Source: a virus. From it: DNA of 64,000 nt. Below the pieces are notes generated by a model. The model was not told where the DNA came from, searched no databases, and worked only from the letters and a program-made list of their open reading frames with translations. Positions 39,551 to 48,900 of the stretch are shown here, one piece after another (the first letter of the stretch is position 1; each line of letters opens with the position of its first letter). The DNA lies in the IMG/VR virus record IMGVR_UViG_3300010885_040738, positions 29,185 to 93,184 of that record; one strand, 5' to 3'. Both the position numbers and the translations under genes were made by a program.

Positions 39551-42001
39551 ATGGGCATCAGAGCGACTGTCTCGCCAATTTTGCCGGCCAAGGCCGTTGC
39601 TCCGTCGAGAATGAACGCGCCGCCGTCCATCCGGTCACCGCAGGGGATGAAACTATTCGGCAACCAGCTGGCGAACTCTCTGGCAGGTGACCTCGAAAGC
39701 ATCAATAACGTCCTGAACTCACTGGCTACGGCGCTAAAGACGCCCCCGTCAATCAGCCAGTTATTGCTGACGAATCAAGCCGGGGAAGTGACCGCGGCCT
39801 TTGGACCCGTAACATTCAACGGTGTCCAGTACAACAACTTCCTGAGCGAGATCCACGTTGGCGACCCGTTGCATACCGGCGACCCGTCCAAAGCGCTATT
39901 CAATGCCAATCTGGACGGCTCTGTCTCGATTGGTCAGAGTGGCTGGCTGGATGTTCACGACCCTTGGGATGGCAACGCAGCGTGGCTCGGGACCCAGTTT
40001 GAGACGACGACAATTACCGGCGCGGCGAATAATGGCGCAGGGCTGATCCGACTGACCATCCCCGCGCACACGCTGGCTACCGGGAACGTGGCGCAGGTTC
40101 GGAACATGAACCTCGTGAACGTGCCGAATGCGGACGGCACCTGGACGGTTACGGTCATCAGCGCCACGGAGGTCGACCTGCAGGGAAGCATCTGGAGCGG
40201 CCCGTACATTGCGATAGTGGACCCTCCGTCTGGCTTGACGACTTACCAGCCGACTATTGACCGCGTGCTGCAGATTTCCGATGCGACATCGGCGGCCGGG
40301 CTCATTCGGATCAAAACGTCAACGGCTCACCAGTACGTGTCCGGTTCTTCTGTCAGTATTCCGTCACCAGGGCCCGGCGGCGTCCCTAATGCGGTCGGGC
40401 GATGGGTGATCAGCGTCCCGCAAACTCTTGCGGTGACCGGAGCCGTAAATAACGGTGCAGGGCTGATCCGGCTGACAATCCCCGGGCACAACTACCAGAC
40501 TGGTGACAGGCCGAAAATACTCAGCGTCGGCGGTGTCCCGAACGCCAACGGGTATTTCTACGTGACGGTCATCAACGCCACGCAGGTCGACCTGCAGTCG
40601 TCACTGTTCGCCGGCGCGTATACAACGGGCGGGACGGCGACGTTCTTGCGCGCCAACGTCTTCGACCTGACAGGCTCCACGTTCGCGGGCGCGTACACTT
40701 CCGGCGGGACCGTCCTTCAGTACTTCGCCGGCATGCTGGCCCAGACCGTCGCAATCGGGTCATCTTTCCAGAACTACAAGCTTCGAGCCTTCCCGTCTGG
40801 CGACCTGCGTATCAGTAACGCGACGATTGAGCTATCCGCAGCTGGCGGGACAATCCTGCTGGACCCAACTACGGGCCAAATCAAGCTGAGCAATACGTTA
40901 AATCTTTCAGGTATCCTGCTGGATGCGACGACGCCATCGCTGACGCTTTTGGATCAGTCTGGAAACTCAACGGTTGCAATGCAGATCCTGACCGAGGCTG
41001 GACTTTTGGTGACTGCAGCCACCAACGCAGCGCCGACAGTGCTGACTGTTCCGGGTAATACATACGTTAACGGCGACACTGTTTTTATTCAATTTGAGAC
41101 GGGCAACACGATCATCAACGGCTACCGCATCGTGCAGGACGTTGGCATCGCGGGCGTCGGAACGTTCCGGGTCACGCCGCTTTCCGGGCCTCCTTTGCTG
41201 AACGGAAACGGCGCATTTGTCGGTCCGGCACTTTGCCAGCGATACTACGCCGGATTGCTGGCGGAAACTTTAGCGCTCGGGGAGTCGTTCGCAAACTACA
41301 AGCTTCGGTTCTTCGCCGACGGCACTCTGAAGATCAACAACGCGGCGATTGACCAGAGCGTCATTACGAATTCTTCGGTGACGGTTAGCAGCCTAACCAG
41401 CACTGCCGGCACGCCAGGGAACCTTCTGACGCTGACGATTGCCAATGGCGTGATGACGGTCTCCGGAACCGGCACGCAGGCGGGGAACGGCAACGTCACG
41501 ATTGACGGGATCATGGAGTCGGGTGAACTATCGCTGGTTGGCAAAGCTGCGGCACCTACGGCACCAGCTGCAGGAAAGGCATTCCTTTACTACGACACGG
41601 CTTTGGCCGGACTCAGGTACAACCTTGGCGGTGCCGGGTGGGTGACGATTGGAAATACATTGCCGGCTGGCGCAAATACCGAACTGCAGTTCAATAACGC
41701 TGGCGTGTTCGGGGCGAGCGCCTCACTGACATGGAACGGAGCCATTCTGACAGCCAACGCGCTGGTAGCGTCAAACGGAATCACAGTTGCCGCGAGCGGA
41801 ATCTCTGTAACCTCTGGCGCTCTCGTGCTTTCGTCCGGGTCTATCAGTGCCAGCGGAAACCTCCAGCTGGGTGGCGTAACCAGACTGAACAGTAGCGGTG
41901 GTGCTTTTTTCACGGCTCTGACTATGAATGGCGTGATAGGGTACACGGGGACCGTGGCCAGCGCGGCTGGTAGAAACATTGACAACGGAGTCATTGTATA
42001 A
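39551..42001 (+). CDS. Tail fibre-like protein with FCCH-type repeats
   Basis: The 816-residue protein has an N-terminal helical part (MKLFGNQLANSLAGDLESIN). From residue 150 on there are beta-repeats: TITGAANNGAGLIRLTIPAH and AVTGAVNNGAGLIRLTIPGH, each ending NATQVDLQSSLFAGAY-like. A further FCCH-type domain (AATNAAPTVLTVPGNTYVNG) resembles the one in the gene at 32580. The C-terminal 200 residues are low-complexity beta typical of fibre shafts (NALVASNGITVAASGISVTS). I choose ATG 39551 because TATAAT precedes it by 6 nt; a GTG at 39524 is possible. No S74 domain is seen. Confidence 0.6.
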   Translation: MGIRATVSPILPAKAVAPSRMNAPPSIRSPQGMKLFGNQLANSLAGDLESINNVLNSLATALKTPPSISQLLLTNQAGEVTAAFGPVTFNGVQYNNFLSEIHVGDPLHTGDPSKALFNANLDGSVSIGQSGWLDVHDPWDGNAAWLGTQFETTTITGAANNGAGLIRLTIPAHTLATGNVAQVRNMNLVNVPNADGTWTVTVISATEVDLQGSIWSGPYIAIVDPPSGLTTYQPTIDRVLQISDATSAAGLIRIKTSTAHQYVSGSSVSIPSPGPGGVPNAVGRWVISVPQTLAVTGAVNNGAGLIRLTIPGHNYQTGDRPKILSVGGVPNANGYFYVTVINATQVDLQSSLFAGAYTTGGTATFLRANVFDLTGSTFAGAYTSGGTVLQYFAGMLAQTVAIGSSFQNYKLRAFPSGDLRISNATIELSAAGGTILLDPTTGQIKLSNTLNLSGILLDATTPSLTLLDQSGNSTVAMQILTEAGLLVTAATNAAPTVLTVPGNTYVNGDTVFIQFETGNTIINGYRIVQDVGIAGVGTFRVTPLSGPPLLNGNGAFVGPALCQRYYAGLLAETLALGESFANYKLRFFADGTLKINNAAIDQSVITNSSVTVSSLTSTAGTPGNLLTLTIANGVMTVSGTGTQAGNGNVTIDGIMESGELSLVGKAAAPTAPAAGKAFLYYDTALAGLRYNLGGAGWVTIGNTLPAGANTELQFNNAGVFGASASLTWNGAILTANALVASNGITVAASGISVTSGALVLSSGSISASGNLQLGGVTRLNSSGGAFFTALTMNGVIGYTGTVASAAGRNIDNGVIV

Positions 42002-42049
42002 GGGGCGCTAGATGTCCTGACGGAAAGCTGTACAATATGAGGGAAAGCT

Positions 42050-44470
42050 ATGGCCACTTCAATGTACGCCCCGAGAGCAAGCGCATACCGTCCGCTCGTA
42101 AACCCGACGGGCACGAATCCGATTGGGTTCAATAACTCTACTGATGCGCGGAAAGTCACGGCCAACCAGCGCCAACTAATTCAGGGGCAAGGAGATATTC
42201 TCCAGCAGCAGGCCGGGGACTTGGCGAATCAGTACCGTGACCAGGCTGGTGGCGTTGAAGATTACCTTCACGAGGCGTACGACCCCATGGCGGCCGGGCA
42301 GGGCGGGTACAATCCCGAAGAAGCGGCGGCCATCAACCTTTCACCGCAGGAAAAGCAGAACATGGTCACCGGTGCTGGGATCTCATCCGGCGTTGGCACT
42401 GCGGCATCGGTGGCCGCGGCTGAGCGCGCTGCTGCGGCGGCTGGTGGCAATCCGATGGCGCTGGCAACCTACCGCGCTCGTGCGGCTCAGTCTCAGGCGG
42501 CGAATGCTGGTGACTCGATGACAAAGGCACGGGTAACCGCAAAGCAATTGGAGTCGCAGGGAGCCCAGACAACCGGCGCAGCCAGGCTCGGGCAGCAGGA
42601 TAAGGCGCTCGGGTACTACGGCCAGCTTCAGGGGCAGAAAAACCAGAACGCAGGGAACCAGCAGGCGCTGCAGCAGGGAGCGTTTAGCACAACTGTTGGT
42701 GGCACCAATGAAGCGACGGGCGGAGTGCTCAAGGCTTCGCAGACGCCCAGCAAAACAGACAAGATCATCGGCGGAGTCGCCGGTGCGGCAAAGGGGCTTC
42801 TGAGCTTCCTCGAAGACGGCAGCGACGGGTATCTGGATGGAACCGACGCGGTTGTCGGCGAGGATGGGCCCGAAGCGATTATTGAGGCGAGTCCCATGAT
42901 GGCCGATGGCGGTGAGATGTCGGAGGATGGCGTGCCGATGTACTCGTTCGACACCGGGACGCCGTCGCCGGAATACTCCAACCAGGGTAGCGGCGAGAGT
43001 GGGCAGCGCATGCCGTTCCGCGAGAGAGCTCAGGGCATTCTCCAGAACTATCTCGCAAAAAACCAGCAGCAGCCGATGGGCGCACCGCAAAAACCTGCAG
43101 AGCAATGGAACCCGACGACTCCGTACCAGCAGTTGGGTGACGCGATCGGGTCGATTGCGGGGAAGGGCATTAGCTCGGCGATGACAGACAAGGGCGGCGA
43201 CACCATGGCGGCCGATGGCTTGTCACTACAGGGTGACGGGCCGGAAGACAACGGCTACAACGACAACAAGTCGGTGAGCGGCTATTTGTGGGATTCCGAG
43301 GGCGATGGGTACCTGCAGGATTCGCCGGATGGCGTCATGGCCATGGCGGACGGGAAGGCTCCGGGTGTGGGCATAGCGGAGACGGAGGCCAAAATGCTGC
43401 AGTCCGCCAAGCTTCAAAGAAATGCTGCGATGCGGATGAAACAAGGGCCCGGGAAGTCAGGCGAAATGCCAGACCATGACACGGAGCAAAGCGTAATGTC
43501 CGCAGAGGGCAACAACATGCAGCGATTCGCGGAGGAAGCTATGGCGATGCGGCGGCAAGGCCCATTGAGTCGCTACAAGGCCGACGGCCAAGCGCCTATG
43601 GTGGCATCGCTGAGGCGCTATGACGATACGCCAGTGTCGAAACAGTACGGTAAGCCCGGCGCGGGCGAGACACTGAGGGATTACATAAAGCGCAAGGAAT
43701 CAGACATGGCGACGAATTCGATTTCGGCTCAAATTCGCCAACCAAACAGGCAAATTTTCTGGGATTCGGACAAGGAGGCCGGGCCGATAACAAGCGGGCC
43801 TACTCATGGATTCACCGACCCGAGCGCTCCTGCTGGCATTCCTCAACATCAGGTTCAAAAACAAGCTGAAGAGGCTATGGCAGCTCGTCGCAATTTACCG
43901 GCCGGGGAGCCCGGCGCGATGGGCCCTATGTATCGAATCGGAACATCGTACGGTAAAGGGGGTCGCTACAAGGCCGACGGCCAAGCGCCTATGCCGTCCA
44001 AACAGTACGGGCGTCCTGATGTCTCCGGGCCACCGCGCCCCGGCATGCAGGAAGAGAAGTTCCGCAGCACTCCGCAACAGCAGTACGAGCGCAGCCTGCG
44101 CGGGCCGCAGGAACCGATGCGGCTGATGCGGCGATTTGAAGATAGCCCAAAGCAGCCGCAGGAACCGATGCGGCTGATGCGGCGATTTGAAGATAGCCCA
44201 AAGCAGCCGCAGGAACCGATGATGACTCGCACCACTATGGTCCAGCGATATAAGCCCGATGGCTCTACTGATGGCGCGCCCTACGAAAAGCCGCAGCCGC
44301 CAATGGGCAACCGCTACAAGGCCGACGGCCAGGCACCCATGCCGCCGAAGATCGTCACGAACCCCACGCGGGTCCGCCTCGCGCCCGGTGACGCGGTTGT
44401 CCCGCTGACGTACCGGCCGCACGCCAAGGTTCGCCCCAGTGCATTTGTAAACGCCTACCGAGGAGCCTAA
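42050..44470 (+). CDS. Internal virion protein with repeats
   Basis: The 806-residue protein is rich in Gln, Ala, Gly and Met. A helical N-terminal 230 residues (ANQRQLIQGQGDILQQQAGD) is followed by a disordered part with DAVVGEDGPEAIIEASP near residue 272. RYKADGQAPM occurs three times, at about residues 508, 642 and 760, and the 17-residue unit QEPMRLMRRFEDSPKQP occurs twice in tandem. In podoviruses the genes in this place encode ejection proteins. The function here is inferred from position and composition. GAGGGAAAG precedes ATG 42050. Confidence 0.5.
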   Translation: MATSMYAPRASAYRPLVNPTGTNPIGFNNSTDARKVTANQRQLIQGQGDILQQQAGDLANQYRDQAGGVEDYLHEAYDPMAAGQGGYNPEEAAAINLSPQEKQNMVTGAGISSGVGTAASVAAAERAAAAAGGNPMALATYRARAAQSQAANAGDSMTKARVTAKQLESQGAQTTGAARLGQQDKALGYYGQLQGQKNQNAGNQQALQQGAFSTTVGGTNEATGGVLKASQTPSKTDKIIGGVAGAAKGLLSFLEDGSDGYLDGTDAVVGEDGPEAIIEASPMMADGGEMSEDGVPMYSFDTGTPSPEYSNQGSGESGQRMPFRERAQGILQNYLAKNQQQPMGAPQKPAEQWNPTTPYQQLGDAIGSIAGKGISSAMTDKGGDTMAADGLSLQGDGPEDNGYNDNKSVSGYLWDSEGDGYLQDSPDGVMAMADGKAPGVGIAETEAKMLQSAKLQRNAAMRMKQGPGKSGEMPDHDTEQSVMSAEGNNMQRFAEEAMAMRRQGPLSRYKADGQAPMVASLRRYDDTPVSKQYGKPGAGETLRDYIKRKESDMATNSISAQIRQPNRQIFWDSDKEAGPITSGPTHGFTDPSAPAGIPQHQVQKQAEEAMAARRNLPAGEPGAMGPMYRIGTSYGKGGRYKADGQAPMPSKQYGRPDVSGPPRPGMQEEKFRSTPQQQYERSLRGPQEPMRLMRRFEDSPKQPQEPMRLMRRFEDSPKQPQEPMMTRTTMVQRYKPDGSTDGAPYEKPQPPMGNRYKADGQAPMPPKIVTNPTRVRLAPGDAVVPLTYRPHAKVRPSAFVNAYRGA
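44108..44209. repeat. Two perfect 51-bp tandem repeats
   Basis: The 51-nt unit at 44108-44158 is repeated without change at 44159-44209, and a third unit begins (CAGGAACCGATG) and breaks off. It encodes 17 residues. Identity at every base means a recent duplication or strand slippage. Confidence 0.85.
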
Positions 44471-44472
44471 TC

Positions 44473-45927
44473 ATGGCCGTTCCATACCTTCAGGACGAAG
44501 AACTGTTTCCGCCGCTGGATACCGATCCGCGACTGGGGCCGAGGCCGCTGCCACTGTTTAAGACGCAGCAGCCATTTCGCCTTCGAGCGAATGGACCGCA
44601 ACTGGTTCCGCAACAGGAGCCTGCGCAGTTCGTGGACTACGGCGATCAGACTCCCGATCAGTTTGAGGGTTACCTTGGGCCGGAAAGTGATCCAGACTAC
44701 AGCACGGGGATGATCCCTGGCATGGTTGGAGTTAAGTCGCTAGAGCCGCCGGATGATTACGGGTCTGACCAGTTCCAGGGCTACGTTGCCCCGGAAAGTG
44801 GGACGCCACCGGGAGCAGGCAGCGTTATCACTGCCCCATCAGCCCCCGGCTCAACTGTCTATCAGAACAAGCTCCTCAACGCAATCGGCGACCGCCCGGA
44901 GCGCACAAAGCCGAAGTGGTGGCAGAGTTTGGGCGCGGCCGCTCTCGGTGGTGCGGCTGGCTGGTCGAATGCTGCTGGTCGAACACGGAAGCCGATTGAA
45001 GTTGATGAGTCGGTCGATGAGATCCTGAATCCCGGCTACGCCCGAAAGTTGACGGATTGGACTTCTCGGGTGAAGCAACTGCAGGGTCAGGCTGACATCG
45101 AAGGCAAGCAGAATCTTGCGGCACGTCAGGGGCGTCAGGATACGGCTGCGGCTGACCTGCGCGGCGCTCAGGCTACTGCTGCCCGGGCTCATGCTGATTA
45201 CTGGCTGAAGCGTGCGAATGCAGAGGCCAATCGGTTCAAGATCGTGGGCGGAAAGGTCTATGACACTACGACCGGCGAACTGAAGTCTGGCCCTCCCACT
45301 TCAAAGGAAAAGTACGACGAGGCGGTTGCACTTGGCGTGGCTCCAGATCAGGCACGTCACTACGCCCTGACTGGTAAGATGCCGGAGCCTGCAGCAAAAA
45401 ACAAGTCCCAGATGCAGGTCTATTTGGAGGCCAACAACAACGATCCGGTTGCGGCGTTGGCTGCCATGAAGCGGGACAAGATTGAAACCGCCAAGGGATC
45501 TCGCAAGCCGGAGTCTGCCGAAGCCGCAGAAGCCCGCGAGGCTGCGCGTGAGTTGCGAACGAACAGGGATATTGACGGGGTTTCGCAGCGTAAACTGGCG
45601 CAAGAGAATTCGATCAATCAGCAGTACATGCAGGCTATCAAGGCAATTGAGTCCAGCCAGAGCCTGAACGATACGCAGAAGGCTAACCTGAAGCGCCAAG
45701 AGGCTGGTAAAACCGTGTCGGCGCTGCAGGGCGTTGAGGATGAGTTTGTTCGTTCGGCAGCACGTCGCGGTATCACGAGCCCTGATAAGTGGCAGGTCTA
45801 CACCGACGACCAGGGCAACGTGCAGTATAAAAAGGCTGGTAGCGGCGTAGATGCCAGCAAATTCGACCGCCGAGGCGGAACAGCAAAGAAACCAGATCCG
45901 GCACAATTCGACAAGCGTGGCAGGTAA
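44473..45927 (+). CDS. Internal virion protein, helical
   Basis: The 484-residue protein has a Pro/Gln-rich N-terminal 130 residues, with two units DQFEGYLGPESDPDYS and DQFQGYVAPESGTPPG. Then a helical, Ala/Arg/Gln-rich part follows, with ALGGAAGWSNAAGRTRKPIE and long heptads (AANTAARAHADYWLKRANAE-like). It precedes the giant gene by 8 nt. By position it is an ejection or internal core protein. No enzymatic motif is seen. Confidence 0.5.
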   Translation: MAVPYLQDEELFPPLDTDPRLGPRPLPLFKTQQPFRLRANGPQLVPQQEPAQFVDYGDQTPDQFEGYLGPESDPDYSTGMIPGMVGVKSLEPPDDYGSDQFQGYVAPESGTPPGAGSVITAPSAPGSTVYQNKLLNAIGDRPERTKPKWWQSLGAAALGGAAGWSNAAGRTRKPIEVDESVDEILNPGYARKLTDWTSRVKQLQGQADIEGKQNLAARQGRQDTAAADLRGAQATAARAHADYWLKRANAEANRFKIVGGKVYDTTTGELKSGPPTSKEKYDEAVALGVAPDQARHYALTGKMPEPAAKNKSQMQVYLEANNNDPVAALAAMKRDKIETAKGSRKPESAEAAEAREAARELRTNRDIDGVSQRKLAQENSINQQYMQAIKAIESSQSLNDTQKANLKRQEAGKTVSALQGVEDEFVRSAARRGITSPDKWQVYTDDQGNVQYKKAGSGVDASKFDRRGGTAKKPDPAQFDKRGR

Positions 45928-45935
45928 TATAAATC

Positions 45936-48900
45936 ATGGCCGATCAGCAGGGATACGACGTAGCAGGGGCGCGCAAAGCTGGTCTGTCTGACGATGACAT
46001 TCTTGGGTACCTGAATCAAGATAAGTCGTACGACGTTGACGGAGCCAGAAAGTCTGGCCTTTCCAATGACGACATGATCGGGTACTTGGCCAGTCGGCCA
46101 GCACCTGCAGCGAAGGTTGCCATGGCTGGTGCCTCGCCCGCTACGCCTGCTACCAAGCCAGTGCCCATCACAGGGCCAGTCCCGCCGGGGCTGATCGGTC
46201 CGGTAGCTACACCCGAGCAGGCTTTTGAGGCTCAAAAGAATTACGTGCCGGGCATCCCGAAGATGTCGGCATTGCCCAACGATCTGGATGAGTTGCCGCG
46301 AAGCTTAGCGACAATTCGCGCTCGCGCAGAAGGCCCCGTAGATCGACGTGTGCCGCCGGGGCCAACGGGCCCGCCGACTACACCAGAGCAGGTCGTTGCG
46401 ACCCAAAAGCAACTGTCGCCGTCAATTCCTAAAATGTCGGCATTGCCGACGTCCACGATGGATGACGTTGATGAATTTCAGCGGAGGATGAACGAGCCGA
46501 CCGGCAACCGCGTACTTGACGCAATTAGGACCGGCGACTACCGCAAGCTTGTCCCGCCAGCACCGCCGGCAAAACCAGCGACGATTACTCCTGAGTCAAC
46601 CGATCAGGATATCGAAAACGCGGCATCGGAATCGTTTTTTCATCACTCCGATCAAATAGGGCGCGGTGCCGCACGTGCCCTTGGTGCATTTGTAAGCCCT
46701 GAGAGTCTGGATTCGATGGCGATGATCGCCATGACTGGTCGCGGGCTTGCTGCGTTGGCGAATACACCAAAACTGGCGAGGGCGCTTCGGAATGCGCCGG
46801 AAGTCCTGAAAGCCCTTGACGTAGCGGCAGGAGCCGCAGTCCCTGCCGCTGTTGCCGGGTACGGCGGCGCGCAGTTGCTCACGCAGCCTGCACCATCGAA
46901 CCTTGAAGAAGCAACGGAAACAGCGATAAATGCTTTGATCCTCGGCGCAGGCACCATAGGCGCGATCGAAGCTGGCAAGAGTGTCCTGTCCAGGTACGCA
47001 GCGGAAACCAGCGGCAATGTAAGGATGCCCGGCGGTGCGGAGGTCCCGGCTAAGTCTGTCGGCGGTATCCCGGAAGTTGACCCACGCCAAGCGGCCGCGA
47101 ATGCTGCGGCACTCGAATCGCAGGGGCAGAACCTTGCGGCGATGTACTGGAATGGGCGCAACCTCAACGCACCAACTGAATTCTCGACTACCGCTGGAAG
47201 GATGTTCCTTCAGCCCGCACAGATTATAAAAAAGGCCGGCGGCAAGGTTTATCGCTATGAATCGGTACTTGATGCGGACGGGAATCTGGTCGTCGGTGGA
47301 ACGCCTGAGACGGTAAGGCAGTGGCTGGAGCACCGGAAAGCCAAAGTCAATACCTATGCTGCTGTCCCGGGGGCTGGCGGAGCGCCGCTCATCGCTGATG
47401 TCGGGACTGTCCAAACTGGAGCGTCGAACCTCAAGGCTGCGCCTGGAACCTTTCAAACGGCTGACACTGCGCTTGAATCTGACGCACCTACGCCCCCCGT
47501 AACGCAGCAGCCCCTTACCCCCGTTCAGCAAGCCGCCGGCAACCTGATGCAGGATACTTTGGGGTTCAATCCCATGGCCCCGGGCACCGAGTCTGCCGCG
47601 CCGCAGCTCATTCCTGACATCAAGGCATTTCAGAAAGCCCGTGCCGCGTGGTTGAAGCAGACGAGCGCTGCACGAGATGAATGGGAACTGGAGTCGGACA
47701 AAAGGGCAGTTGCTTTCATGGAGGCCAACCCGGGCGTTACGTGGGAAGACGCCAAGGCCGCGACCGCAGACCATGCTCCAGCGCCACAGCCCGGGCAGGA
47801 GCCGCGCCCCGAGGATTTCAAGACTCTCGCGCCTCCGCCGAAAGTAGAGCCGGTCAAAGAAGTAAAGCCGGACAAGACGAAGATCGTCACGGGCCGGACG
47901 AATAATCCGCCGACAGCAGCCACCGCAACGACGCCAGAAAGCCCGGAGACAATCGCTGCCCAGGTTACGCAGCTTGGCGAAGGCACCCGCCGCGTGGTCA
48001 TGTTCCCAAGGGGGCAAGGCCAGCCAGCGCAGTTTCCCGATAACGTCGGCATCACGAGCGATGGCCTCGGCAATACCTACGCTTACAACAAAGACCTCAT
48101 CACCCCGGCAGCCGTCCAGACGGCCGCACGCAACAACACGCTCCCGGAAATCCTTGGCCACGCGCAGATGGGCATGGGTGCGCCGGACAAGTCCATGCTG
48201 CAAGGCGATGTCGTTGTCGTTGTGGTTCGTGACGCGAACGGCGTGGAGGTCCAGTCCACCGCCACGGATGAAGCGCATTTGGAGCAGACCACGGCTGCGT
48301 CTCAGGCACTTATGCCGGAGGGTGGATCGGTTGGTATTGAGACTCCGGAGCAGGCGGTTGGGGGGCGGACTGAGGCGCCCGCTGCGCTTCAGGCTCCCGG
48401 TCGGGTTGGCGGCGGGGCTGAGGCAGGAGGCGCGCCAGTCCAGCCGCCGGAGCAAGAAGTAGCCAGCGAATATGACGGCGTGCCACTTAGTGTGCTGAGC
48501 GCATTTCCTGGTATGATCAGCCCCGGTCTGGACCTCATCCCGCTAAGTAACTTTAGCCAGACCGAACAGGCTGCACTTCGTAGTGCTGGATTAGTAGAAA
48601 CCGGAACATCCAAGAGCGGAGAATATGAGGGCGTAGACTCGGGAAAACTATGGCCGTTGCGTAGCGCCGCATCCGATGCCGGTGCAGGCAAGACCAGCAC
48701 CCACATGCCAGCCCCACCAACGCAGTTCCTGCCGCCGCGTCAGGTAGGAGGGGAAACGCCCACCGGTGACGATGCCCTGATTGGGGGGCGGACTGATATC
48801 CAGGCTCCTGCGCCATTTAAGTTCCCGCTACTGGCCCCATTTAGCCAAACATTCAAAAATCCGATCGTGTCCGTCGGCAGTATCCGTGATATTTACCCAG

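Noticed and set aside
42868-42910. VGEDGPE motif as sign of a tape-measure protein
   Set aside because: The motif occurs in tape measures, but the protein lacks the long coiled coil and hydrophobic segments and the tail genes are podovirus-like.
46596-48455. 619-codon minus-strand ORF
   Set aside because: Lies wholly inside the giant gene; Arg/Leu/Cys-rich product typical of an antisense shadow of a GC-rich gene.
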